Source of the DNA: Kryptolebias marmoratus
Lineage: Eukaryota; Chordata; Actinopteri; Cyprinodontiformes; Rivulidae
Direction: 5' to 3'
Assembly (NCBI RefSeq): GCF_001649575.2
Contig: NC_051430.1
Coordinates: forward strand, 18,159,927-18,223,926
Length of the DNA: 64,000 nt
The position numbers and the translations under genes were made by a program. Shown here piece by piece: positions 12,476 to 24,035 of the stretch. The notes beneath the pieces are model-generated. The model saw only the letters and a program-made list of their open reading frames with translations. It had not been told where the DNA came from and did not search any database. The stretch's first letter is position 1; every line of letters starts with the position of its first letter.

Positions 12476-12930
12476 GGAAAGATAAGCCCCTGCACAGCAC
12501 GTACCACAGAGGAAGTGGCTGATATCAAGAAATCCTACCAATGGGCTAAACTGAAGGACATCACAGAGGCACCAAACATGTCAGAACAAGAACAATAAAG
12601 ACCACGGTCTATCATACCAGACAGGGCTCAAGATTCAGGCTGCACAAAGGCGCTCCTCAGACAGTCCAGCACATAAAAGCAGGATGTAAGATGCAAGCAA
12701 TCAGAGTGTATACAGAATGCCATAACCAAGTGGCTGGAGTAGTTTACAGGAACATCTGTGAACACTTGTGCCAAGTACAGCCTGGAGGTCTAAAAAAGGG
12801 CTAAGATACTGTGGGATCCAGACCAGATCCAGACCCATAAACTGATGGCTAACCAACCAACAAACCACTGTGGTGGTTGCCAAATTACAGAAGAAGTGAT
12901 GGACTGAAGATTTGGGACCTTGATTTGCAA
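12476..12930 (+). mobile_element. decayed non-LTR retrotransposon, C-terminal part of the reverse-transcriptase ORF
   Basis: Three shifted frames on the + strand give a continuous match to the C-terminal region of a non-LTR retrotransposon polyprotein frequent in fish and invertebrates. VADIKKSYQW is at 12,515, a cysteine-containing stretch ending GCKMQA precedes HNQVAGVVYRNICE at 12,721, and AKILWD...QIQTHKLMANQP starts at 12,800 and runs into a VVVAKLQKK segment. Known family members have HNQVAGIVYRNIC and AKILWDFQIQTD here. Frameshifts and in-frame stops show that it is inactive. The N-terminal RT core and the 3' tail are not seen, so it is a short fragment. I am sure of the type but do not assign a clade. 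Confidence 0.85.
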
Positions 12931-14231
12931 AGAGCAAAGATCTCTGTTCAGACGTGTGCTGTCACAGGAACAGCTAAGACACCATCATGCAGATTTATAT
13001 GGTGGTAATTTTGCTGTCCTTGAGACAGAAGATCAATGATTTGAATCAGTGAGGGCTCAACAACCCTATATTCTACACGTGTGGTCGATCTGTGTTTGAA
13101 GAATGCCTGCTTCGACTTTATCTGGATTAACAAAGTCCTCATGAGATATTGGGAATGATGATTTGCTGATAAAAGTGGGCTACTGGAAGAAAATATATAA
13201 AATAGCCAACATCAAATACTTTGCAGTGAAACATTAACATCACCATAATTACACTACTGTGAGGATTTCAGTCACTGTTATTTTCACCTTATTATTTTTG
13301 TAGCTAAAAGCCTATATAGTTTATAAAACATTGTAATAACCTGAGCTCGCTTTTAGTTGCATCAAACTCCTTTGTAGGAGGCTGAACAACTGGAATAAAG
13401 AAGGCTGTTTTTATGCGTTGATTGCTTTTAGAAAACAGCAGCCCTCAGGTATTACAGAAGTTCCCTCCAACGTGATTAGCTGTCTGTTTCAAATTAACAC
13501 AAGCCAATAACGAAAACCAGAGTAAAAGTCCCAAACTTCTTCACAGATGTTTCTTTCTTTTACTTTGACAGCATTTGTCAAGCCATTCATTGGCATTTAA
13601 TAAACAGGCAGTGTGAAGAGGCATGTGCGGCTGCATAGAATTTCTGTGTGTTTTGGGGTTCAGGGGGGGTGAAAGGAGGGGCCACTCAAATCCCAGTGGC
13701 TCCGGGGAGCTGTCAGAACTGATAGTGCTCTATCACTTGTGAACGGAGGTGCAAAATTGGGCAGAGCTGAGCACTGTGCGAGGCAGAGGATGATGGTCCC
13801 TCTGTCCACTGGAGCCTGACTGACTGAGATGGAGTGACGTGAAAAGTGTTCAACCAGCTACCTCACAACTGGATGAGAACGAGCCCCAAGCAACTCAAAA
13901 TGCAACACAAGGAATTCAAAGTACAGTAACTGCCAACAGAGCTGACAGAAACCTATGAATTTCTAATGTGTTTTATTCATTAATGCAAATAACTGAGTGC
14001 AGATAATACTGTTTTTAACAGAGTGTGAACTTTGCTACTCCACAGGGCCGAACATCAAGGCCACGTTTAATAGTTTTTTCAGGATTATATTAATCTGATC
14101 TCTTGCAAAGAATTAGATAAAAAGATTATTATTACTTCCACGTTTCCTGCTAACTGTAGTTGGAGCTTAAAGAAGTTTGTGGTTAAAACTACAGCTTGCA
14201 TTTTTAGCATTTTTAGCATTTTATAACTTGA

Positions 14232-14885
14232 AATGTATTTCTATCGCCTGCTGCCACAGATGAAAGAGTGATGATGTTTTTGCCCGTGCGTGCGTGTGTT
14301 TGTCTGCAGCCTTAGCAAAATAACTCATGAACCACTGATCAGATTTCACTGAAATACTCAAAAAGGAAGCAATAGATGTACATCTAGTATTGATTAACTT
14401 TTCATGTCAACCCTATCCAAGATGGCCGCCACAGCTAAGCAACTTTAGCTAACACAAAACACATAAACGGCTATACTTCAGCTAATTTTAAAAATACTGA
14501 GCTAAAATACGATGTGGTAGTAGCAGAGAGTAATTTCAAACACATACTCCAAGCATTTATTCATAGTTTCAGATCTGTTTTTAAAACTTTGTCATTTACT
14601 GTTGGAGTCAACTGTGTCTGTCTGTTAGCAAAATATCTCATGAGTCACTGGACAGGTATTAGTCATTGATCATCGTCTGCGCATCTACAACTCAAACATT
14701 TTAAGTCGACCCTTAAGTGCTGACCCATCTCCTGAGATCTCATAATATTGCATGAGTTTGTGCATAACTTCATTTTTGAGGTTTGACCAAAACTGTAATA
14801 ACTCTCCACTCCTTTTCAGCATAAGATGATCTGAGTTTAAAACGTTGGCATGAAAGGCAGCAGGCATAATGCATTTCTTCAAGAA
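14232..14885 (+). mobile_element. inverted-repeat element, family 2, copy A (about 650 bp)
   Basis: The left end aatgtatttctatcgcctgctgcc is an imperfect inverted repeat of the right end ggcagcaggcataatgcattt. The element contains two related internal units, each starting ttagcaaaata.ctcatga, at 14,312 and 14,625 (period 313 bp), and the motif aagatggccgcc. It shares long stretches with the elements at 17.9 and 31.0 kb. No intact coding frame is present. It is a non-autonomous DNA element, superfamily not assigned. Confidence 0.7.
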
Positions 14886-15059
14886 CTGATAGAGCTTTAA
14901 TTTTTGTACATTACTTGATGAGTTAGTTGGCAAATTTAATTGCAAAAGATACACATTACCAAAATTGCCATTTAGTCAACATGGCTCATAAAAAGAAGAT
15001 CTGAAATTCATGGAGACCTGTCACAGACATTAAAAGAACTCCTCAGAGCTTGTTTATGT

Positions 15060-15380
15060 AGACTTGAGTTTGATAATGTCACTAATTAATTTTCCATTCA
15101 AAATTAATTATGATGTTCCACAGAGCTTTGTGCTTGTTCCCATACTCTTCAGCTTATGCCTACTTCCGTTAGGCAACAATAATAATCATCCCAATTTAAG
15201 TGTCACTTCTTATTTAGATGATAACTAGCTACATGCATCTATGAAGCAGACTGAATGAATCAGTTAAGCTTCAAGAATAATTTAAGGACTTAAAGGCTTA
15301 TATTGTGTTTTAGTTTCAGAATTTCTCAAAAACAACATCTTACAGTGTAATTAAATTTAATGATATTATCAGCTCCCTAT
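15060..15380 (+). mobile_element. degenerate L2-type LINE reverse-transcriptase fragment
   Basis: In one + frame the palm-domain motif VPQSFVLVPILFSL (15,115 onward; usual form VPQGSVLGP.LF) is followed 32 codons later by YLDDN at 15,211-15,225, corresponding to the YADD catalytic box. The first Asp-bearing position has changed (A to L beside it) and a stop follows at 15,226. A downstream FLKNN segment resembles the FLQLN motif of fish L2 elements. The copy is truncated and has stops, so it is dead. Confidence 0.75.
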
Positions 15381-15850
15381 TTGACTGAGACAAATTCAAA
15401 TTTAGGCTAAAATGTAGTTTTAATTTAGTTTCCTTTTGATGAAGCTTGTTGATTGTGTTGGCTAAGTTAGTTCTGAATCATGTCTTTGTTAAACTGTGGT
15501 GAGGTCAGGTTATACTGGAGAAACTGCTGTGATGACCTAGTTGCCTCTTTGACTGAGCTCATGAGCAGAATTCATGCAAACGCCGCTCTTGGTCTTGTTT
15601 CTCTTATTGAATATAATACACAGACGTCTGTTTCTCTTCTCCGCTGGAGTTCATGCCGTCTTGTGCAGGTGTAGCTCATATGTTCCTGTTGGCAGTTGGA
15701 AGTCATCTTTGTGGTGTGTTCATGTGCTACTTTTGTGCCAAAACAGGCAACGTAAAAGAAGACAGAAGGGGAAACTTTTTTTTTTTTTTTTTGCTGACGC
15801 TTCTTGCTGCAACTTTAGGATTACGATGACGAAGAGTCTAATTTAAAATA

Positions 15851-15896
15851 CTATAAGAAATACCTCTTTTTCTCTGTTCTAATCTATTTCTTATAG
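15851..15896. repeat. 12-bp perfect inverted repeat with a 22-nt loop
   Basis: CTATAAGAAATA at 15,851-15,862 is exactly inverted at 15,885-15,896. It lies about 500 bp downstream of the L2 remnant, just before a ggatgaatggatg tail-like sequence. Confidence 0.9.
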
Positions 15897-17914
15897 AGGA
15901 AAAAGGATGAATGGATGTAAGCATCATCTGTTTATTTTTGTGTGTGTGTGTCCAGCTTTTTGTTTGGGGTCAAGATACCAAAAAGAGGAATCAACTCTGT
16001 GGAAACGTATTTGCCCTGTGATTAATGTAGTCAGTTTTGCTCAATATTGACGCCCTATGCTTGAAACCCAGGTATAAGTGAGTGAAGGAGAATTAACATT
16101 TTATAAGAGCATGGCTCTTTGTGAGCTTTGTGATTTAAAACACTGAACCAGTTTTATCCTATATGAAGGCCTTTGTTCTTTTCCCCCCACTATGATCTTA
16201 TTTAAGAGGTTTTACCTGAGCCCTTAGCTGTCACCGACACCAGCGCTGACATGACATTGAACTGTAAGGAGTAAGAGCGGATACATGTGAAGCTCTCAAA
16301 TAACAAAAGAAATAGCTGTGTTCTTGGCAGCCCTGCCTTAACCAGCTGCTTTTAGAAGGAAAACTGTGTAAATACTCAGCGTGAGAGTGCTTTTCTGCGA
16401 GCTCGTCTCATGAGGATATACAGCCATTTAAAGCAGTATCAGTTAAACTGTTAATATGTCATGGTTGGGATTTTATGTGCGGCAAACGTAATCGCAAGAG
16501 AAATTTTGTACTGATGTTAATCATTCAATTTTTTTGAACAATAAAAGAATATTGGTGTCTTTTCTTATGTTCTGCTGGGAGCTGCAGGGACCACAAAGGT
16601 GCTGACAACAACATGAAAGGTGTTAAAAACGATTTTCATTTTCTCACAGGGTAGTGACAGCTAGATGCAAGAACTTTTTGCTTCAAAGCCTTCAGCTCAC
16701 TGAAACGTAGTTAGGGTGCAGCCATTTCAAGCAGTTTAGGTCTCTGATTTTATTTTATTTTGTAAGTTTTTGTGAGGAGGAGAAGGAGCTGAATGAAGAT
16801 TTACAAAGCCCAGGTGTGACAGGGGTCACGCAGCGCACAATAAAATGCTTTTATGCTTCTGTTTAACTTTGTTTTTTAATCTCTGATTGTCTGTGATTTT
16901 ATGTTTTATGTAAACAAGGTGTCGCAATTTGTCATTTCCAGCACAGATTCTACTTGTCACATATTCATGCAGTGACAGTTATATGATTTTGCTTTTTTTG
17001 TTTTTTTTTCAATAAAAAATGGGCTCATAAATACCAGTGATAATCACTGTCAAAAGTGCGCCATGTAACCACAAGTCAGCCTGCGCGCCTGCAGTTTCCT
17101 GTGTGATAGTGTTTCGTGAAGATATCTGAGTGGTCACATGCAGGAAACCAAGATGCTTTCCAGGGTTGAACCAAAACGCCGCTGAAAAAAAAACAGCCTG
17201 CGAAGCCAAAAAAACAAGCGAGTGCCTTTCAGCTTCATTTATACCACAACCTGACTGAGAAAGAGTCAAACAAAATGGTTCAGGAACACCTTGTCCTGTT
17301 TAAACATAAACAAGCTACAAGCTTCCTGTCACGTTTTTACTGCATCTTCAACACAAACAGTGATAGTTTGAGCTTGACAGAGGTAAATTATACGTCGTCA
17401 TGCTTGCAAGGAATAGAAAAAAAAAGTGTGTTGTTTGGCATATAAATTAAAAATAAACTTTTGAAGGTTGCCACACAGGGAAAGAATTGCAGCAGCAACC
17501 ACAAATTTGTTCTTGTAGAAGTGAAATTGCGAACATTCTCATGAGAGGCAAAGGGATGTTGTAAAGATACCAAAGTTCCTGGTCTGTGTCTATGTGGCTA
17601 ACCCCCCCCACCCCCACCCTGCCCACCCATTCATCTTTGTTCTCACTCCCCCTTTCTCTTCAACAACATGTGGTTTTCAGTACGAATCCTCTGAGGAGAA
17701 GTCCGTTTACTGATTGCTGACACTTAAATTGTTGCAAAAGCTGCTTTTCTTGTGAAGCACTTGCAACAGAAGGAGTTGAAAAATACTTACAACATCCCTG
17801 TAACAACCAGGTTGGATCAACTGAAGATGACCTGCTGCCAGCATGGCTTTAAAGCAGTTTTAATCAAGCTGTTTAGTTGTCAAATGTACAGAATAGTCTA
17901 GATTTTTTTTTTTT
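15897..17914. other. intergenic sequence without recognised genes
   Basis: AT-rich, with short TG and T runs. Nothing coding or repetitive is recognised beyond these. Confidence 0.5.
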
Positions 17915-18336
17915 TAATCACCCGCTACTTAGAGGCGAAGGTGAACAATAATAATTTGATGTGTCTGTTACCAAAACATCTCACGAACCACTGGACAGAT
18001 TTGAATAAAACTTTCTGAAAAGTAATCATTGGATGTGCATCTACAACTGATTAACTTTTGGAGTCAATTCAATTCAAGATGGCTGCCGCAGCTAATCGGC
18101 ATTGGCCAGCACAAAAATGACTATAGCTCAATCAGTTATACAGATATTAAACTAAAATTTTATGTGGCAGTAGCTGAGAGTCGTTCACAACTCATACTTT
18201 GAGAGTGACATCTCACAATGTTGCATAAAGTTATTTTCAAGGTTTAACCAAAGCAAATACAACTTTTTTGTTTCTTTGTTCTTTGTCAAAATGACCCTAG
18301 TGTAAGACTCTGGCGGGTGATATGCATTCCTTTAAG
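17915..18336 (+). mobile_element. inverted-repeat element, family 2, copy B (about 420 bp, one internal unit)
   Basis: The left end atcacccgctac is inverted in the right end gcgggtgatatgcattcc. Only one internal unit is present (ttaccaaaacatctcacga at 17,969), against two in copies A and C. Shared motifs include cactggacagattt, gatgtgcatctacaactgatt and aagatggctgcc. Confidence 0.7.
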
Positions 18337-19389
18337 GTATGCTTTGCCTTTTATTAGATTTCTTTGCTTTCAGCTTCAGGCCTTCTTTTGTCTCAGTTCT
18401 TTCTGTCATGTTGATTTTTGTCTCATCTCTGTCAGATGTTTAACAGCTCCTGCTCGGCGATGGTGTCACCGTTGCAACATTACTCGCTCTTATCAAGCTT
18501 CTTCTTCTTTCGCGCTCTTCTGTTTGATAGTTCACGTCTTTCTGCTCACTCCACTCTCTCCTCCCTTCCCTGCCACCTCCATCTGCCCGCCCGATCTCAT
18601 CCTCCATCCACCCCTGTGTCCTCTAACCACTTGACACCTTTTCAGATTCATCCCCATCAGTTGGCAGACAGCGCGCATTTCACCTGCGGGGCACAATGCA
18701 GCGATCCTCATGAATCAATGGCAGATAAATCAATGCTATCTCTTTTTTCCATGCCTCTGTTGCCATTGATTTTTTTCTTTCCTCCCTCTCTTTTCCCTCT
18801 GTTGCTTTACTGTTTGTGGAGTCTTGAACTTTGCTCAATTAAACTGAGTTCACTTTCAGGAACAAATTGTAACGGCGTAAGGCTTTCAAGCTCCGAGACA
18901 GACACTAATGTTAGTGCTGGATGGTGCGTGCAAGAGCTTTATTTATGAGATGTTCCATTCAGAGAGATACGGCAGCGATTTTTTTTTTGCTTAGGCAGAA
19001 CCTGGATTTACTGGAACTGTGAACCCTCTTCCCAATGAGGCATGCAAAATGCTCGCCTTAATTGTGGAGTCTTTCATTTTGAGCCAGAGCTAATGTCTAA
19101 AACACAGACAAAGCAAATATCCTTTGATCATATTTAGTAAGAAAGAAGGAGGTGCGATTAGTATGTAAATAACCCGTTCTGTTGGTATTTAGTGAAACAC
19201 TAATAGGTTTCTTGGCAGGGAAATATCCAAACATGATTTCACATCCAATCTTCGGGCTCTGAAGCCTGTCAGCGGGAATGATTTCTGGGAAATGCACAGA
19301 CTCAGACATATTATTTTGAAGACTACATTTAATATAGCCCACGGAAAATTATCCACTGTGATATTTCACTAGTCTCTCCCCCCCATAAA

Positions 19390-20130
19390 TAATTCATTGT
19401 TTTCATGTGCCCTCATGCTGCCTTGGGGATTGGAACAGCTGAGTGTTTTCACAGCGTATTTGAGTCCAATCTTCTGCGGATTGGGCGTACTCTAATCAAA
19501 CCACAGTAAACATGCCTCGAATGTTTGTTGAGTCATCTGCTTATCGGCTAATCAAATGGCTTATTTGCCTGCGCGCCTGCCTCGGCTGTGCACAAGACAG
19601 CTCTGGTTTGGTATTTTTCAATTATTTGTTTATCTGTTTGATCGACTATAGGCAGCCACGCAGTGCAGCCGATATGACTGAGCCCCTCCGATTTCGACAC
19701 TCTATAGATCCACCGTAGCAGTAAAAGAGGAGAGCAATTGGAGCTAATACATTTAAAGAGACCGAGCGAGTCAGGCCTCCTCCTGTTTTGGAAAATTTCC
19801 TTTTCTGGGAGCATATGTTCATTGCTTCTGTCATTTCTCATGTTGGTGCAAGACCTCATGAAAGACCCTATGTGCGCTTACAGCATGTGGCTGCTTTTCT
19901 GCGAGAGAACTAGCATGAAAGTGCAAGTCATAGAGAAAATTTCAAAGGCAAAAGCCAGGACAGCGACACGGAGCTGCCAGGGATTGGTGAGCAATCAGAT
20001 AGGGCAGAATTGATGACCTGGCTCAGGATGGATTTCTTGGAGCGGGCTGCCAGACCGAGGTAATACTTTCAGGCTCTTATCAGCACTGGCATAAGCTGAG
20101 TGCTGCATCACCCACTTCCCAGCGTCAGCT
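19390..20130. promoter_or_regulatory. candidate conserved noncoding block upstream of promoter
   Basis: A unique-looking stretch, free of simple repeats, 2 kb upstream of the CpG block. It carries TGTTTGTTG, TAATCAAA and TTATTTG-type words. ORFs of up to 103 codons on both strands overlap each other and are not gene-like. Low confidence without alignment. Confidence 0.25.
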
Positions 20131-20469
20131 TATTATGAGAGTCCATGATGTGTGATTGCTTGTACTACTTTTGTGTGTCCCTCGGACTGTGTGCACTGGG
20201 CACAAGAGGAAGAACAACAACACTGGGGGGGCCTTAGACCGAGTGAACTGCTCACTTCCTCGTTGTTGGATTTTGCAAAGGTAATATGATTTTCTGCAAA
20301 GTTTCTGTAACTTATAGAAGCTGGAAACGTCGGTGATGCAATTCTGCAACTTTAAGCAGACAACCAGTCATGTTGTCTGAAATATATTCTGGTAATTTTA
20401 ACTCTTAATAAGAAGTCCATGGAGGATGTGTGTGCATGTTCTAACGTGCTTTTTCTAATGCTTTGTTAG

Positions 20470-20830
20470 TGGTTTAAGGGCCTAATATGGTGGACAACAC
20501 ACAGCAAGCAGATTGTATCTCATAATTTAATAAATAAATGCAAAACTTAAACAGAAAATATGGCACAAGTCACTAAACTCAAGGGCAGAGCAGAGAGGAC
20601 GGAAAACGGACACACAAATGAGAAACTGAGTACAATTTCTACAGAAAGAGTTGATTACTGAGTGAGAGCAGCTGAGAAGATTACTGAAGAATTACAGGTG
20701 TGTGAGACAAGACACACAGGGAGCTGAGGACAAACAACGTGGTCAAAAAAACCCATTAAACTGCAAGAAACAAAAAAATTCAAACAGGAAAGTGAACCAC
20801 ATTCACAAAACACCATGAGAAAACCTCAAA
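20470..20830. other. A-rich unassigned stretch, possible old repeat
   Basis: Composition (many ACAAA/AAACA words on +) resembles 10,018-10,560. No termini or coding motifs are visible. Confidence 0.2.
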
Positions 20831-21969
20831 CGGGACTTGTTTATTATGAAGTGCTTGTTCTGAAGGTAACTGTTAAACTCAGTTATTAGCATTCACAAGT
20901 CACGAGTTAATTAACAATAAATTCATTTCACCTAAAACGTCTCACTGCAAAGTCATGAAGGCCGTCAAAACAAATTCATAAACTAATAAACAAAATCCAC
21001 ACAATATTTTTCTCACATCATTGGTTCATGTGTCCTTGAACTAAAAATGTGTCCTTTGTAAAAAAATAAATAAATTTGTGAACAGCTGCCAACTGCCACG
21101 TGCTTTTGTTTCCTGACAGAAACAGCCGAAGTGACTGAAAACAGGACAGCAACGGCGACGTCCATGCAGGAGCTGTTTGGGATCGAGATGTCTGACAATT
21201 TGGACGTACTGGTACGAATCTCTAATCAAATTTGTTGAGTAAAGTATGTACAGATAGAAAGATAGCTTAGTTTTAAATGGTAAACTTACCAGTATACAAG
21301 AGGTTTTCCTGAAGCCCTGCTTGATCCTTAATATTTATTCTTGTCTGTGTGTTTTCTTCTGCGTTTAGCAGCTCATTCACTCCTGTAGTCCCACCTAAAT
21401 GTCTTTTCTGAGAAACATTTGTTCATATTCTTTTACCTACACAGACTACAGCCAGCCTAATCATGGGCAGTCACAGGACTCAAGCTTCCAGTAGGATTTG
21501 GAGGATTGTTTACATTGAGTGCATACCTGTATTTCACAACTGCATATCAATATATCAGGAAAAACTACTGAAGTAAACTCTTTGAAACTGCACCGTTTGA
21601 CATAGTTCAGGGTAACCTTTTTCACATTTTGTTTTATAGTTTGCAGTGAGTTGCTTTTAAAGTCATCCAGCTCTCATAAGGACGCTTTATTTCTCCCTGC
21701 AAAGCAGCAACAAAGCAGCACAGCTACACTTTTAAGTTTCTTTCTGAAAGTATTAGGGTTTAATCCTGCGTGTCCCATCAGAGGAAGAGCCCTTTAACCC
21801 TCGGCCAGGCTGCGGAATAAAGAGCTAATGTGATGTTAAAAGAGTGGTTAAAGATCTCAATCTGCATCCTGTCTCACCAATTTATCTCAAACTCCCCCCC
21901 TCGTTTCTTTTTCTTCTTCTTCGTCTTCCGCGAATAAACAACGTGGTTTCAGACGCTGAGACGCCGAGC

Positions 21970-22062
21970 ATCTCTATGGTAACAGTCCTCAATTAGCGAT
22001 GATTGGCCAACCCGTGGGAATGTTTCTATTCCCTGAGTGCAGTGATTGGTCGGTGGGCGGTC
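21970..22062 (+). promoter_or_regulatory. candidate proximal promoter with two inverted CCAAT boxes and a GC box
   Basis: Inverted CCAAT boxes (ATTGG) lie at 22,002-22,006 and 22,045-22,049, 43 bp apart. A GC box GGGCGG follows at 22,055-22,060. An RFX-like half site CTATGGTAAC lies at 21,974-21,983. Paired CCAAT boxes (NF-Y) with a GC box (SP/KLF) are typical of TATA-less CpG promoters. No TATA box is seen. The orientation toward the + strand is inferred from the position of fam222a exon 2. Confidence 0.55.
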
Positions 22063-22089
22063 TGAGCAGCCTGACAGTCTGCAGCGTTC

Positions 22090-23114
22090 CGGGTTATTGT
22101 CAGTCTCGGCTGCTCGGCTGAAGGGCAGGACCGCGTCCCGGAGCTGCCTCCAGCAGCGAGCTCTTTATCCTCCACACGGAACACTTTGCGTTTTTTTAAA
22201 TTTTTATGTTTTTTGTATTGGTTCGCAGACCAACGAGAGCCTCTGCGAGCTGCGCTGTCAGCCTCATCGGGGAAATGAGAGCGCGGATCGGGAGGAGAGC
22301 CGTCTGAGAGCGAGGCTGCCGACACCGAGGAGGAGAAAGTGACGGACGGAGCGGAGAGCCTGATCTCCGGGATTTTACAGGATTTTTACAGGCAGCTGCT
22401 TTCTTTGGCCCTGCCTTGATCTTTTTTCAGGGTATATTAACACAATAATGCCTAAATAACATTCTTAACATTTTATTTCTCTCTTTTAAAAAGAAAAAAA
22501 AAACCCACATTAAATCGTAATCAGCAGACGGACCCCGTGCGTAATAACAAGGGATTTTGGAATACAGCGCTGCCACCGTTCAAGCACTCAGTCTTTCGTT
22601 GTGAGAGCTGGGAAAGAAAAAAGTGTTTCTTTTTTTATTTTTTTATTCAAAAGGTATCCTTCAAGTGAGAGGGAAAGCAACACGGACCCCTCACTTTGTT
22701 TCGGAAGCTGAAGGCAGAGAAGCCAAGGCGCTCCCGGCGCTCCCGGCGCCCAATCCTTCCGAGGACGTTGGTGAACCCGCCGAGCTGCGCTCCTGCCCTC
22801 CGACAAGAAATTGGCCGCCGAGCCGAGAAAAAAGAAAAAAGCAAAGCTTATTAACTTTGCATGCTTGAGGCGAGAGTGTGGAATCTATTTTTTTTTTCTT
22901 TTCTTTGCAGGGTTTCTTGTATTTTTTTTTACATCCCATCAGAGGACGAGGATAAACTTCATCCACATTTTAAAATCGACGGAGCAGCAGCTGGATTTCG
23001 GAGGAGCGGAATGAATCTGTTTTAATTTGCCCTCCCCCTGGAAGAACGAGGCAGATTGCTCAGTGAAAGCAACAATCTGCATGGAGTTCTAGTTTGCACT
23101 AAGGAACAATTTAT
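22090..23114 (+). other. fam222a: candidate noncoding first exon / 5' UTR of fam222a
   Basis: This CpG-rich stretch lies directly downstream of CCAAT and GC boxes and has no convincing coding frame. Open frames of 60-98 codons on both strands overlap one another and look like chance frames in GC-rich DNA. It is the only promoter-like block upstream of fam222a exon 2, on the correct strand for it, and exon 2 needs an upstream noncoding exon. The 3' limit is uncertain. The best-placed donors are TTTATG|gtaaat at 23,114 and GTTG|gtgaac near 22,770. The transcription start is also inferred. A divergent noncoding transcript from the same promoter is possible, as occurs at many CpG promoters. Confidence 0.4.
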
Positions 23115-23986
23115 GGTAAATCAATCTTTTACTTCCAGTAAGTCCAGCAGATTCCGGCTGTTTTTGGATTGGCTGATTGCAGTTTGTGTCCTCTCTGGGA
23201 TGGTTTATAAACAAAATAATGAACGTTTTGTGGTTGTGCTGCTCTCATAAGGATTCCTCAGGTTTAAAGTCTTTGTTTTTCATGCCTGACCCACAATAAA
23301 CGCAGTGTTGTAAAAAGAGAGAAAGAGAGGGAGAGAAAAGGAAAAAAAATGGACTTGTTAGAGAGCAGCGCTGCCGAGCGGCTTCAGCAGCTGCTTTGAT
23401 GTGTAATATTGGGCTTTACAAGTGACGGTAGCAATTAGGAGTGTCGTGGAGGGCCGTGCACTGCAGGCATCTCAGACAGGGGTGTGTGTGGCCCTGGAAG
23501 GGACTGCGGCTCAGAGCAAAAGGTGCGAATTTCTCCTCTGCTCGCCCCCGTGCGTCACTGACTGCGCGCGGAGGGGCGGAGGGCGACCGTGTGGTGTCTG
23601 CTGCAATTAGTGATGCTATATAATCTTTTATTATTTTTTTTTATTTTTTTATGGTGCGCCCATATAGTGTGGCAGGCTTTTTATCGAGGAACTCGTAAAA
23701 TCGCCGGAGACTTCAGCGCTGTAAAACTTTTCATTTGGATGACGCTGCGTGGAGAGTGTCTGTCTCGCCGTCCCGTAGAATTCCTACAGACGCGTCCTCT
23801 GCAGCCCAGAGAGGACAGATCGCCGTGAATACGTCGGAAATTCATGCTCCCCCCCCCCGCATATGACTGGGAGCTAATAAAACCCTGAACTTTGGAGCCT
23901 CGTGGGCTTGCTGAGGCTGCTTTGCAATATTTAGCCTCATTGCTCACGCAGACTGGAGCGCCACATTGTGCTGACTGTGCCGAGTT

Positions 23987-24035
23987 GGGGGGGGGGGGGG
24001 GGGNNNNNNNNNNNNNNNNNNNNNGGGGGGGGGGG
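23987..24035. other. poly-G tract interrupted by a 21-base assembly gap
   Basis: Seventeen G, then N at 24,004-24,024, then eleven G. The sequence failed inside a long G homopolymer at the 3' edge of the CpG region, so the true length is unknown. Confidence 0.98.

Noticed and set aside
14685..14954. 89-codon minus-strand frame
   Set aside because: It mostly lies inside inverted-repeat element copy A and is broken in the other two copies.
18418..18948. Longest + strand frame, 176 codons
   Set aside because: The sequence is pyrimidine-rich and the product is mostly Ser, Leu, Phe and Pro. A second 105-codon frame overlaps it, no splice or promoter context fits, and no family is recognised.
22026..22342. 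Frames of 98-99 codons on both strands at the promoter
   Set aside because: Opposed overlapping frames in CpG-rich DNA. Best explained as 5' UTR/promoter sequence.
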